Positions 43,693 to 52,534 of a DNA stretch of 64,000 nt are shown here, piece by piece. A program made the position numbers and the translations under genes. Each line of letters starts with the position of its first letter. Position 1 is the first letter of the stretch. The notes under the pieces are model-generated. The model saw only the letters and a program-made list of their open reading frames with translations. It did no database searches and had not been told where the DNA came from. Origin of the DNA: QHXW01 sp035280425 (GTDB lineage Bacteria > Acidobacteriota > Terriglobia > Bryobacterales > Bryobacteraceae); contig DATEFW010000024.1 in NCBI GenBank assembly GCA_035280425.1, positions 186,001 through 250,000 of the forward strand, read 5' to 3'.

Positions 43693-44561
43693 TATTCACA
43701 GGTCGGGGTGTGAACGGTGTAGCGGATGACGTTCTTCTTCGGTCCCTGGTCGGCGTGGCAGTCCAGGCAGATCGGGCCCGTGAGGACCAGCCGGTGCTTC
43801 TTCGAAGTGTTCCCGTGGATCTTATGGCAATCCAGGCAGGTGACCGAGCCTCCGTTTTGGACCACCTCTCGGACGTTATGGTAAATGTGGCGGTCGCCGG
43901 GGTTTAGAGCGGGATCGTCTGCCCTGGCGAAATCCGCCTCAAAATCATGGAAAAGGTCGTCACCGGCGACAAAGTTGTTCGGATAGGGGAGGCCGCTGGA
44001 CCTCGATTTTCCGCCCCTGAGATGACACTGGCCGCAGATGGAAACGACCTGCCTGGGGTTCCGGCCATGCCTGGTTGAAAACCACACGAGCGAAATATCG
44101 TTCGGGTGGTTCTCGGGCGCGACACCGTGGCAGGTGTAGCAATCGAGCGAAGACGTTGAGAATGCATGGGTCTGCGGGTCCACGGCCGTGGCGTGGCAGC
44201 CGGCGCAGCGCATCGCAAAAGCGGCCTTATCCCACCTTTGGCGGTCTGCCGATAGCAGGTCGAACTTGCCATAACCGTTTTCCTTGAGCCCGCGGAATGG
44301 AGCATGGGCGCCCAGGATGTAGGTAGCGTCAGCCGGAAAAGCCTTGGTGGCCGCGTCGTCTTCGTCGCGGGGGTGGATGGTGCGGGCGTGTGGGTTCTGC
44401 TGCCAGGAATCCGCCACTTTCACGCGGTGGCAGAAAAGGCACTCGTCGCCGGTGACGTACTTGGGAACGGGCTGGCCGACGTGGTCCTGCGCAAAAAGCG
44501 GCAGGGCGCCGGAAAACGCCAAAAGCGCCGCGGCCGAGGCTGCGCGGCGGGCGAACCGCAT
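43689..44561 (-). CDS. Exported hexaheme c-type cytochrome
   Basis: A 290-residue periplasmic multiheme protein with a signal peptide (SAAALLAFSGALPLFAQ) and six CxxCH haem sites: CLFCH, CAGCH, CYTCH, CGQCH, CLDCH and CLDCH. The spacing and the first site, GDECLFCHRVKVADSWQQNPH, resemble cytochrome c554/NrfB-like electron carriers. It starts 7 bases after the amidohydrolase stop, so the two are co-transcribed. The redox partner is not visible in the window. Confidence 0.92.
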   Translation of the reverse strand: MRFARRAASAAALLAFSGALPLFAQDHVGQPVPKYVTGDECLFCHRVKVADSWQQNPHARTIHPRDEDDAATKAFPADATYILGAHAPFRGLKENGYGKFDLLSADRQRWDKAAFAMRCAGCHATAVDPQTHAFSTSSLDCYTCHGVAPENHPNDISLVWFSTRHGRNPRQVVSICGQCHLRGGKSRSSGLPYPNNFVAGDDLFHDFEADFARADDPALNPGDRHIYHNVREVVQNGGSVTCLDCHKIHGNTSKKHRLVLTGPICLDCHADQGPKKNVIRYTVHTPTCEY

Positions 44562-44568
44562 GAACCGG

Positions 44569-46092
44569 TCAATCGTCGGCGCGCACCCAGCCGAACGCCT
44601 CGTTCGAACGCTGGCCGCCGTTTTCGAGGTACGCCGTCTTCAGGCGCGAAAGCGCGTCGGGCGGCAGGGGATTGCGTTTGGCATGCACGTCGATGTTGTA
44701 AATCTTGGCGGCGTTCAGGCCGAAGATCTTCTGCTTGTCTTCCTTGCTGATCTTGCTGTAGCCGAACTTTTCGCACATCTCATCGGAGATCTGGAAGCGT
44801 TTGAAGGCGTCGATGGCCCATTGCGGCGAGCCCCACCAGAGGCAGTCGGTGCCCCAGATCACGTGGTCGGCGCCGTAAATCTTGATGTTCTTACCCATGC
44901 CGTGCATGGCAAGCGTGGGATCGGTTATGGCGAGCGCGTTAAAAAAGCTGCCGACTTCGGGATAAACGTTGTTGATCTGTGGATTGCGCCGCTTGATATC
45001 CATCAGGATGTTGTGCCAGGCAAAATCGCCGGTCGTGGCATCGTACTTGTCGGCTTCTTTCCAGTTAGGTTCGTTGGGACCGTGCTGGATGGCCGAGTGA
45101 TAGATGACCCAGGTGATATCCGGATTTCGTAGGGCGGCCTTCTCGATATCTTTCGGATTCGCCAGATGCCCCAGAATGCGCGACTGGTAAGAATAGCCTT
45201 TGTGCACGCTGAAGCGCTTCATGCCACGCTTGCGAGACTCTTCGATGAACCATTGGGCGTTGTCGTCATCGCACTGAAAGCCGTGGCCGCTCTTGCCGGG
45301 ATCGGTATGGCAGTACCATTTCCAGGAAGAAATCTTATATAGGTTCAGCTCGCGCTCCATCTGCTCGATGACGGCGGCTTTGTCGACGGTGTTTGTCGTG
45401 TGATTCCAATAATGATTGGGCGCTAGATTTCCCTGGCTGACCGCGCGCCTGGATTGCGCCAGGCTGTTGATCTCGTCGCGGGCCTGCGCCATCAGCCAGC
45501 TCGGCAGAATGTTGAGGCCGGGCGTGCGTGCGGCGCCTTCGAGCACTTTGCCGGATTTGTCCCGTTGTTCTTCGCGGCCCGGCACGCCGGAGATCACGAT
45601 CATGTCGGTTTCGCTGTCGAAGAACATCTCCTTGATGAAGTTGTGGAAGCTGTACTCGTCTTTGCTCTCGCCGAGCTTGAATCCCATGTTGCGGAAGAAT
45701 TCCATCTTGCCGATCTCGCCGCGCAGGCCGATGGGAATTCCGTTGGTGAAATGCGACTGCACGTCGAGCACAAAGTATTCGCCCTTGGGCCATTTTTCGT
45801 GCGTGGCGGCTTCTTCGGAGGCTTCGGCCTCGTCGACGTCAAAAGCTTTTCCCCAGACTTTATTGGCCGCGAGGAAGCACGTCGCCATTCCCATGGAACT
45901 GGCCATGAACTTGCGGCGATCCATGCCGAGCTTCTTCGATTTCTCCCCGGCGATCTGGCCGATCCAATACTCGACCTCCTGCTGTTTCCGGTTTTGCCGG
46001 CGCGGAATGAATTCTTCGTTCGAGACTACCTGGGTGGGCATGGGCGATTGGACGCCCTTCAGACGATCGCGATCTCCTTTTCGTATCCACAT
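44569..46092 (-). CDS. Tat-exported amidohydrolase-family protein
   Basis: A 507-residue metal-dependent hydrolase of the amidohydrolase_2 type. A basic N-terminal extension of about 56 residues precedes a Tat signal, GMDRRKFMASSMGMATCFLA. The first metal site reads FVLDVQSHFTNG, with Gln in place of the first His of the usual H-x-H. Further candidate ligands are in FSVHKGYSYQSR, VIYHSAIQHGP and IWGTDCLWWGS. This family also includes decarboxylases (ACMS type). The substrate is unknown. It is coupled to the hexaheme cytochrome. Confidence 0.85.
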   Translation of the reverse strand: MWIRKGDRDRLKGVQSPMPTQVVSNEEFIPRRQNRKQQEVEYWIGQIAGEKSKKLGMDRRKFMASSMGMATCFLAANKVWGKAFDVDEAEASEEAATHEKWPKGEYFVLDVQSHFTNGIPIGLRGEIGKMEFFRNMGFKLGESKDEYSFHNFIKEMFFDSETDMIVISGVPGREEQRDKSGKVLEGAARTPGLNILPSWLMAQARDEINSLAQSRRAVSQGNLAPNHYWNHTTNTVDKAAVIEQMERELNLYKISSWKWYCHTDPGKSGHGFQCDDDNAQWFIEESRKRGMKRFSVHKGYSYQSRILGHLANPKDIEKAALRNPDITWVIYHSAIQHGPNEPNWKEADKYDATTGDFAWHNILMDIKRRNPQINNVYPEVGSFFNALAITDPTLAMHGMGKNIKIYGADHVIWGTDCLWWGSPQWAIDAFKRFQISDEMCEKFGYSKISKEDKQKIFGLNAAKIYNIDVHAKRNPLPPDALSRLKTAYLENGGQRSNEAFGWVRADD

Positions 46093-46164
46093 GGCTTGGC
46101 GCCTTTCGTAACCTGGCTAGTATATAACCGCGGTGACTGGGGTGGTGAAGATTGGAACCCGACG

Positions 46165-46509
46165 TCAGTTGAAGCTGCGGACGGCTGCCGCTTCATCTTC
46201 ATGCACGTCGAAAATCGCGTAGTGCTTGGTGATGAGCAGCAGATCTTTGACGCGCTTTGTGAGATTCAGCAGTTTCATCTGGCCGCCCTGTTTTGCGAGC
46301 GTGCTGAAGCCCGAAACCAGCTCACCGATGCCGGAGCTGTCGATGTAGGAGACGTCCGCGAGGTTCAGCAGGACTTTTTTCTGGCCCTTAGCCATTACGG
46401 CGCGCAGCGTTTCTCCCAACTGGCTGGAGCCTTCGCCCAGCGTAATGCGCCCGGCCACATCCACGACACACACGTCGCCCACCTGCCGCGTATTCAATTT
46501 AGCCAGCAC
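46165..46509 (-). CDS. STAS-domain anti-sigma factor antagonist
   Basis: A 114-residue STAS protein: DVCVVDVAGRITLGEGSSQL and LLNLADVSYIDSSGIGELVS, where the Ser after Asp is the phosphorylation site in SpoIIAA/RsbV-type proteins. It would bind an anti-sigma kinase in a partner-switch. The GTG at 46509 is chosen because GGGAGG lies about 9 bases upstream; the longer ATG frame (46539) has no ribosome site. The kinase gene is not in the window. Confidence 0.88.
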   Translation of the reverse strand: MLAKLNTRQVGDVCVVDVAGRITLGEGSSQLGETLRAVMAKGQKKVLLNLADVSYIDSSGIGELVSGFSTLAKQGGQMKLLNLTKRVKDLLLITKHYAIFDVHEDEAAAVRSFN

Positions 46510-46662
46510 TGGCCGTGTCCTCCCTGCTCGATTGTCCATTCAGGCGCAAATGCATTCTGCTTAGCATAGCAACGGGTGAGCCCATATGTCCGACCGGGAG
46601 GACGGATTTGAGAGCCAGGTTTTAGCAGTGCGCGGATCAGTCCGCTCGAGGCGCGTTTTCGG

Positions 46663-47547
46663 TTAAGCCAGCGCGAGATTCAAGTTCTCTATGGCTTCAT
46701 CGACCTCGGCCGTGTTCTTATAGCCGACGGTCACGCTATCGACGCCCGCTTTTTGAAACGCGAAACGCATGGCGGCGCGGCGATCTTCGCGTGAGGTGAA
46801 CATGCCCTCTCCGGCCAGCTTCATGCTGATCACGCCCATGCCTTCGGAGTGGACCTGTTTAGTGTGCTCGACGACCTCGGGCACGTTGCCGAGTCCGTTG
46901 GTGGCGTAGTCCTCCGCATCCATGCGGGTGCCGTTGTGGTTCATGCGAATCATGGCGATTTGGAGGAACTTATTGCCCGGGCAACGGCGCAGCGCGGGCA
47001 GACCATGAACCGAGGCGCCGTATCCGACAACGGCCTTGCGTGACTTCGCTTCAAGGATGCCATCCTGCCAGCGCACGGTGTCGGTGGGCCAGGTGGCCAC
47101 GTGCTGGTAATGGAGGAGCAGGATATCGAAGTAATCGGTATTGGCCAGTTTGAGCAGCTCGTTAATTTTTTCCTGCGGATCGGCGCCCGGGCGCGTGGTG
47201 ACCTTGGACATCAGCCGGTAGGAATCGCGGGGAACGCCTTTGAGCGCGATGCCGAGCATCTTGTGCATCTCGCCGTAGCTTTCGGCGGTTTCAAAGAAAC
47301 GAATGCCGCGATCGTAGGCATAGCGCACGAGGCGGGTGAACTGATCCTGACCCAATTCGCGCTGCACGCGTCCGCTGAAGGTGCCGGTGCCGAACGCCAG
47401 GCGGGTGACTTTGACGCCGGACTTTCCGAGCGTAACCCAATCCGTCGCCGCACCGCCCGAAGCGCGCAGCGGCCAGCCTCCGGTTCCCGTGAGGACGCCT
47501 GCGGCGAGCCCGGCCTTCAAGAAATTACGTCTGGAGCATTGAGCCAT
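46663..47547 (-). CDS. Tat-exported aldo/keto reductase-family protein
   Basis: A 294-residue protein with a twin-arginine signal (CSRRNFLKAGLAAGVLTG) and an aldo/keto-reductase barrel. Markers are VTRLAFGTGTFSGRVQREL, RYAYDRGIRFFETAESYGEM (catalytic Asp replaced by Glu, Tyr present), LMSKVTTRPGADPQEKI (Lys) and DILLLHYQHVATW (His). The ATG at 47547 has GGAGG 6 bases upstream. The substrate is unknown. Tat-exported AKRs of this kind are common in Acidobacteria and Planctomycetes. Confidence 0.88.
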   Translation of the reverse strand: MAQCSRRNFLKAGLAAGVLTGTGGWPLRASGGAATDWVTLGKSGVKVTRLAFGTGTFSGRVQRELGQDQFTRLVRYAYDRGIRFFETAESYGEMHKMLGIALKGVPRDSYRLMSKVTTRPGADPQEKINELLKLANTDYFDILLLHYQHVATWPTDTVRWQDGILEAKSRKAVVGYGASVHGLPALRRCPGNKFLQIAMIRMNHNGTRMDAEDYATNGLGNVPEVVEHTKQVHSEGMGVISMKLAGEGMFTSREDRRAAMRFAFQKAGVDSVTVGYKNTAEVDEAIENLNLALA

Positions 47548-47679
47548 GGTTATCCTCCAATTGGCATCATCGTAACACGCGCGCGGAGGGCGCGGGACCG
47601 GGAGGATTGCGGCCATTTCGCTAGCGACGGCGTTCTTCCGGAAAGGACGCGCGGACGTCGAAGCTGCCCAGAAGCCGAA

Positions 47680-48297
47680 TCATATCCGCCTGACTTTTCC
47701 GAGTAGCTTGGCCTGCGCAGCGCGGTGCAAAACGGCGGCCAAAAAAAGAATGGCGGTTCCGAACAGCACCATTCCGTTCGGTTCCGGCACCACGTTCATT
47801 CTGATCTCCCAAGTACCCACCGCCACGGGACCAGCTACAAACGCAACCAATGGTCCTGACTGGGTGCAAGGATCTCCGAGGTGCTGGCGGCACGGATCAG
47901 TCGCAGCCAGCGTTCCGACCGGGATTATAGGCGCAACGTCCGGTTGCACGGACGGCAGATCAACCGTGTCTGGAAACGCGAAAACCGCAAATCCTTGCGC
48001 CGTCCCGCGTACGCTGGTGTCCACGCCGCAGGAACCGTCCAGAATACAGGGGTCGAAGAGCGAGGCGTCCTCAACGGCGGTGATGCTGCGCTCCCAAGGA
48101 TCAAGAAAAACGACCGGCGCCGGGGAATTGGCTGTCTGTGGACCATTGATGTCGAGGTAGAAGTTGGCCGCGCCGTCCAACTGCGAATTCGACGAGAAAA
48201 CCGGAGGAGGAAAAAAGGATACCGTCAGTTCCACTTTGAGAAAGTCCGCGCGGACGGGCCAAACCATGACGAGGAAAAACCAAGCTCCGCGGTGCAT
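47680..48297 (-). CDS. PEP-CTERM sorting-domain protein
   Basis: A 205-residue exported protein with a signal peptide (AWFFLVMVWPVRADF) and a C-terminal VVPEPNGMVLFGTAILFLAA followed by basic residues, the PEP-CTERM anchor recognised by exosortase. The middle has no recognised domain and is beta-rich. The ATG at 48297 is used; a TTG at 48315 is in frame upstream. The protein is likely surface- or exopolysaccharide-associated. Confidence 0.8.
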   Translation of the reverse strand: MHRGAWFFLVMVWPVRADFLKVELTVSFFPPPVFSSNSQLDGAANFYLDINGPQTANSPAPVVFLDPWERSITAVEDASLFDPCILDGSCGVDTSVRGTAQGFAVFAFPDTVDLPSVQPDVAPIIPVGTLAATDPCRQHLGDPCTQSGPLVAFVAGPVAVGTWEIRMNVVPEPNGMVLFGTAILFLAAVLHRAAQAKLLGKVRRI

Positions 48298-48344
48298 CGC
48301 GCTATTATGGCGCAAGCCAAGTCAGCTTGAAAGGGCGTCTGCCT

Positions 48345-48799
48345 CTAGAGTATTGAGACCTCATTATCCACGAAAACGTTGTCGAGATTCTGACGGCCGC
48401 GAGCGGGCCGGCGCGGCTGGATCACCTCGCTTCTCTGCGCTTGCCCGCTGTTTCTGACGAGCTTCGAGCGCGGCGTTTTCCCGTTGCGGTTTCCTGACGT
48501 GGGCGTCTTTCTGTAGAGCCGGCGCAACTCGCCTTTCGCATCATTGAGTAACTTCTTTCGCCGGGCCGGCAGATTCTTGCCGCCGCGATTGATGTAGAAA
48601 TTCAGCATCGACATGGCAGATTGGAAAGAGAGGCCTTACGGCGCCGGCTGCGGTCCGCCGAACGCTTTAGTGACCGGGCGATTCCGGCCGGGCTATTGAG
48701 CGAAAAGACTCCTTTCTCAAGGTCCAGGGCGTCACTGCGCGCCATTACCTGATGCGACCAGCGTTTGGGCGAAGACGATCTTTTGGTTTTCCGAGGCAT
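48345..48799 (-). pseudogene. DUF3175 gene split by a frameshift
   Basis: Two overlapping minus-strand frames together form one DUF3175 protein. The first (48799-48602) has SSSPKRWSHQVMARSDALDL and RIARSLKRSADRSRRRKAS, then ends in nonsense LSNLPCRC. The second (from 48614 down) resumes with MSMLNFYINRGGKNLPARRK, the family's C-terminal part. Adding one base in the CTCTCTTTCC stretch near 48626-48634 would restore KASPFQSAMSMLNF, the family's normal junction. So there is a one-base deletion: a real frameshift or a sequencing error. The role of DUF3175 is unknown. Confidence 0.75.
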
Positions 48800-48929
48800 G
48801 ATTGGTTCTCCACTGTTCAGGTGTGCAGTTCAGTCTCCAGCGCAAGGGATTCTGTATGTGGCGTCAGGAAGCGAATCGGTGATTTTGCCTCCATAATGGG
48901 CGTTGCCGAAGCCGTTCTGACGCTGGGCT

Positions 48930-48940
48930 TTACTAAGTAA
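48930..48940. promoter_or_regulatory. Inverted repeat TTACTAAGTAA in the leader region of the PPC gene
   Basis: A perfect 5+1+5 inverted repeat in the 278-base gap before the gene at 49078. Apart from this possible operator the gap holds no gene I can support. Confidence 0.25.
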
Positions 48941-49077
48941 TAACTGCGCAGAAACAGGCCGCGATTTCGAAAAAAGCCGACAAACTTCATTCGATGTACG
49001 GCTTCGCACCGGAATTGCAGGCTGGAAGGCGGCGTGCAGTTGTTACCTTCGAAAACACGAACGACGGGAGCTTTCAC

Positions 49078-49512
49078 GTGAGATCCAAATTACTTGTCGA
49101 CACGAGTTCGGAGAAGTCCTGGGTTATCGTCTTTGACACGAGTGAGGAAGCCGTGGCCGGGCTGTTGTCATTCGCGCGCGAGCAATCGATCACCGCCGCA
49201 CACTTTACGGCCATTGGGGCATTTTCGAGCGCCGTGTTGGGCTATTTCGACTGGCAGACCAAGCAATACAATCGCATCCGTGTGGATGAGCAGGTCGAGG
49301 TGGTCACCTTGATGGGCGACATCGCACTCGAGAAGAACGAGCCCAAAGTGCACGCGCATACGGCGCTGGCGAAGCACGGCGGTGTTACGGTCGGTGGCCA
49401 TTTACTCGAGGGCTATGTGCGCCCGACTCTCGAGGTGGTGCTGAACCAGGCGCCGAAGCATTTGGAACGCAAGTTCGATGAGAAGAGCGGCATTGCGCTG
49501 ATTCGAATTTAG
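49078..49512 (+). CDS. PPC/DUF296 domain protein
   Basis: A 144-residue single-domain protein of the plant-and-prokaryote-conserved (PPC, DUF296) family: SWVIVFDTSEEAVAGLLSFA, AAHFTAIGAFSSAVLGYFDW, VHAHTALAKHGGVTVGGHLL (histidines of a metal site) and VRPTLEVVL. Bacterial forms are trimeric; their role is not settled, although plant relatives bind AT-rich DNA. The GTG at 49078 is strongly supported by GGGAG about 7 bases upstream; an ATG at 48994 would add 28 unrelated residues. Confidence 0.9.
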   Translation: MRSKLLVDTSSEKSWVIVFDTSEEAVAGLLSFAREQSITAAHFTAIGAFSSAVLGYFDWQTKQYNRIRVDEQVEVVTLMGDIALEKNEPKVHAHTALAKHGGVTVGGHLLEGYVRPTLEVVLNQAPKHLERKFDEKSGIALIRI

Positions 49513-49635
49513 GCTTCCCCAAGTCGTGCCGTGAATCGCACATTATTTTTTGGTTCCAAGCTTGCAGGAACTATTCCGGCTCCTTCTACTTTTGAATGAC
49601 CTGGCGGGTGAGACCGGGGCCGGGAACTAATCCAA

Positions 49636-51396
49636 ATGACAAAAACAGCGTCTGATGTATTGATCGAAACGATTCACGCCTGGGGTGTAGATGTGGTGTT
49701 CGGACTTCCCGGAGACGGAATCAACGGCATCATAGAGGCACTTCGCAAGCACAAGGATTCGGTGCGATTCATACAAGTGCGCCATGAAGAAGCGGCGGCG
49801 TTTATGGCCTGCGGTTATGCGAAGCACACCGGAAAGCTGGGGTGCTGTCTGGCGACATCCGGGCCCGGCGGGATTCACCTGCTGAACGGGCTCTACGACG
49901 CCAAGCTGGACGGCCAGCCGGTGCTGGCAATAACCGGCCTGCAGTTTCACGACCTGCTGAATACACATACCCAGCAGGATGTTTCGCTCGACAAAGTGTT
50001 TGAGGACGCGTGCGTCTACAACGAGCGCTGCATGGGGCCGACGCACATGGAGAACATAGCGGAACTTGCCTGCCGGACGGCGCTGGCCGAGCGAGGCGTG
50101 GCTCACCTGACAATCCCGGTGGATTTTCAGGAGCTGGAGGTTAAGTCGTCCGGGAATGGGCGGACGCCGCGCAACGTATCGAACCATGTATCGGAAATTT
50201 CAGCGCAAAGCGCGAGGCTCCCCTGCGAGAGCGACCTCCGGCGCGCGGCAGACGTTCTGAATGCGGGAAAGAAAATTGCGATTCTGGCCGGGCGGGGCGC
50301 GCTGCACGCGACCGAAGAGCTGGAGACGATCGCGGAGAAGCTGGGCGCACCGATCATCAAAGCGCTTCTGGGCAAGGCGGCGGTGCCTGATGACAGCCCG
50401 TACACCACCGGTCCGATCGGTCTGCTCGGCACCAAGCCGTCGCAAGATGCGATGGAAGAGTGCGACACGGTGTTCATCATCGGCAGCTCATTTCCATATA
50501 TCGAGTTCATGCCGAAACCGGGCGCCGCACGAGGAGTACAGATCGATTTCGATCCGACGCGCATCGGAATCCGGTATCCGGTGGAGGTCGGACTGGTGGG
50601 CGACGCCAAGCGGTCTTTGCAGGAACTGCTGCCCATGATCGAGTACAAGAAAGACCGGAAGTTCCTGTCCGAAGCGCAGAAGGGAATGAAGGAATGGACG
50701 GAAAAGATGGGCGAGCGCGCGAGCGTCAAGACCAAACCCATGAAGCCGCAATTTGTGGCCGCGGAATTGGGCAAGCGGCTTCCAGGCAACGCGATCGTCA
50801 ACTGCGATTCGGGAACGATCGCCACCTGGTGGGCGCGGCACATTCCGGTGCGGCGCGGGCAGCTGCATACTTTATCCGGAAATCTGGCGACCATGGCGTG
50901 CGGACTGCCGTACACCATCGCTTCGCAGGTTGCCTATCCCGACCGTGTGTGCGTAGGCTTTGTGGGCGATGGCGGATTCACGATGCTGATGGGCGAATTT
51001 GTGACAGCCGTCAAGTACAACCTGCCGATCAAAATCATCATTGTGAAGAACAACAGCCTGGGGCAGATCCGCTGGGAGCAGATGGTCTTTCTGGGTAATC
51101 CGGAATATGGCTGCGACCTGGCGCCCATCAATTTCGCGAAATTTGCCGAAGCATGCGGCGGAACGGGATTTACGATCGAGGATCCAGCGGAGTGCGGGTC
51201 TATACTTGACCGCGCATTTAAAACCAGCGGGCCGGTTGTAGTGGAAGCCGTGGTCGACCCGAACGAACCACCCATGCCGGCCAAGGTGACGGCGCGGCAG
51301 TCCGCGCACCTCGCCGAGGCTCTGGCCAAGGGAACCGCCGACGGGCACAAGATCATTGAAACTATCTTCGAAGACAGAGTCCGCGAGCTTGTGTAG
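49636..51396 (+). CDS. Thiamine-diphosphate-dependent enzyme, pyruvate-oxidase/acetolactate-synthase-like
   Basis: A 586-residue three-domain TPP enzyme. The N-terminal domain has VFGLPGDGINGIIEAL and the catalytic Glu in IQVRHEEAAAFMACGYAKHT. The middle domain has AGRGALHATEELETIAEKLG. The C-terminal domain has the TPP motif FVGDGGFTMLMGEFVTAVKY ending in KNN. It is closest in plan to PoxB and to general TPP-requiring 2-oxo acid enzymes. First of a three-gene operon with an enolase-superfamily enzyme and an FAD/Fe-S oxidase, so it probably acts on a 2-oxo acid from carbohydrate-acid breakdown. Confidence 0.88.
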   Translation: MTKTASDVLIETIHAWGVDVVFGLPGDGINGIIEALRKHKDSVRFIQVRHEEAAAFMACGYAKHTGKLGCCLATSGPGGIHLLNGLYDAKLDGQPVLAITGLQFHDLLNTHTQQDVSLDKVFEDACVYNERCMGPTHMENIAELACRTALAERGVAHLTIPVDFQELEVKSSGNGRTPRNVSNHVSEISAQSARLPCESDLRRAADVLNAGKKIAILAGRGALHATEELETIAEKLGAPIIKALLGKAAVPDDSPYTTGPIGLLGTKPSQDAMEECDTVFIIGSSFPYIEFMPKPGAARGVQIDFDPTRIGIRYPVEVGLVGDAKRSLQELLPMIEYKKDRKFLSEAQKGMKEWTEKMGERASVKTKPMKPQFVAAELGKRLPGNAIVNCDSGTIATWWARHIPVRRGQLHTLSGNLATMACGLPYTIASQVAYPDRVCVGFVGDGGFTMLMGEFVTAVKYNLPIKIIIVKNNSLGQIRWEQMVFLGNPEYGCDLAPINFAKFAEACGGTGFTIEDPAECGSILDRAFKTSGPVVVEAVVDPNEPPMPAKVTARQSAHLAEALAKGTADGHKIIETIFEDRVRELV

Positions 51397-51400
51397 GGCT

Positions 51401-52534
51401 GTGGCGCGCGATTGGGAGGTTCCGGTTGAGCGCCTGGATGTTTCGGCGTTCACGATTCCCACATCGTCTCCCGAAGCGGACGGCACGCTGGCCTGGAACG
51501 AGACGACGGTCGTTATTGTGACGGCGGGCGCGGGCGGCGAGGTTGGTCTGGGGTATACCTACGCCGACGTGGCCACAGCGCGATTGATTGAGTGCAAGCT
51601 GAAGCGCCTGGTTTTGCACAAGAGCGCGGTGGACGTCACGGCGGCGTGGAGTGAGATGGTGAGAGCCATCCGGAATCTCGGGCGGCCGGGAATCGCTTCG
51701 ATGGGAATCGCCGCAGTGGACAACGCGCTTTGGGATCTCAAGGCGCGATTATTCCAGGCGCCGCTGGTGACGCTGTTGGGGCAGGTGAGGGAATCGGCGC
51801 CGGTCTATGGCAGCGGAGGGTTCACGACGTATTCGGCTGCCGAGCTGATGTGCCAATTGCACGGGTGGGTAACGCAGGGCATCGGCGCGGTCAAAATGAA
51901 GGTGGGCTCGCATCCGGAACAGGATCTGGACCGCGTGAAAACGGCGCGTGAGGCGATCGGACCAGCGGTGCGGTTGATGGTGGATGCCAATGGCGCGTAC
52001 AGCCGGAAGCAGGCACTCGGGCTGGCGGAGAAATTCCGTGATCTCGGAGTGAGCTGGTTTGAAGAGCCGGTATCCTCGGACGATCTGGAAGGGCTGCGGC
52101 TATTGCGAGACCGTGCTCCAGCGGAAATGGAAATTGCCGCCGGCGAGTACGGGTACGACGCGGTTTACTTTCGGCGCATGCTCGAGGCCGGCGCGGTTGA
52201 CGTGCTGCAGGCCGACGCGACACGCTGTGCCGGCGCCACGGGCTTTCTGGAGGCAAATTCGCTCTGCCAGGCGTTTGGGCTGCCGCTCTCGGCTCACACG
52301 GCGCCATCGTTACATGCGCACCTTTGCTGCGCAGCTCTGCGAGCGCGCGACGTGGAATATTTTCACGACCACGTTCGCATCGAACAGATGCTCTTCGACG
52401 GCGCAGCCAAAGCGGAGCAGGGAGTACTCAAGCCGGACCTCTCGCGACCGGGATTCGGCCTCGAATTAAAGCATCAAGACGTGGAGAGATTTCGGGTCTA
52501 TGGCAACGCTGCTGCACAACGCTCCCGTAACTGA
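51401..52534 (+). CDS. Enolase-superfamily dehydratase/racemase (mandelate-racemase type)
   Basis: A 377-residue member of the mandelate racemase/muconate lactonising group. AVKMKVGSHPEQDLDRV holds the Lys-x-Lys base. The metal ligands lie in RLMVDANGAYSRKQAL, SWFEEPVSSDDLEGL and AAGEYGYDAVYFRRM, and PLSAHTAPSLHAHLCC carries the second-half His. It abstracts an alpha-proton from a carboxylate, perhaps dehydrating a sugar acid. The GTG at 51401 lies 4 bases after the upstream stop; a TTG at 51356 overlaps the previous gene. Its 3' end overlaps the next gene by 35 bases. Confidence 0.9.
   Translation: MARDWEVPVERLDVSAFTIPTSSPEADGTLAWNETTVVIVTAGAGGEVGLGYTYADVATARLIECKLKRLVLHKSAVDVTAAWSEMVRAIRNLGRPGIASMGIAAVDNALWDLKARLFQAPLVTLLGQVRESAPVYGSGGFTTYSAAELMCQLHGWVTQGIGAVKMKVGSHPEQDLDRVKTAREAIGPAVRLMVDANGAYSRKQALGLAEKFRDLGVSWFEEPVSSDDLEGLRLLRDRAPAEMEIAAGEYGYDAVYFRRMLEAGAVDVLQADATRCAGATGFLEANSLCQAFGLPLSAHTAPSLHAHLCCAALRARDVEYFHDHVRIEQMLFDGAAKAEQGVLKPDLSRPGFGLELKHQDVERFRVYGNAAAQRSRN

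Noticed and set aside
45454..46569. 371-codon plus-strand frame
   Set aside because: Antisense to the amidohydrolase and STAS genes.
48817..49077. 86-codon minus-strand frame between DUF3175 and the PPC gene
   Set aside because: No ribosome site and no family resemblance; the region looks non-coding.
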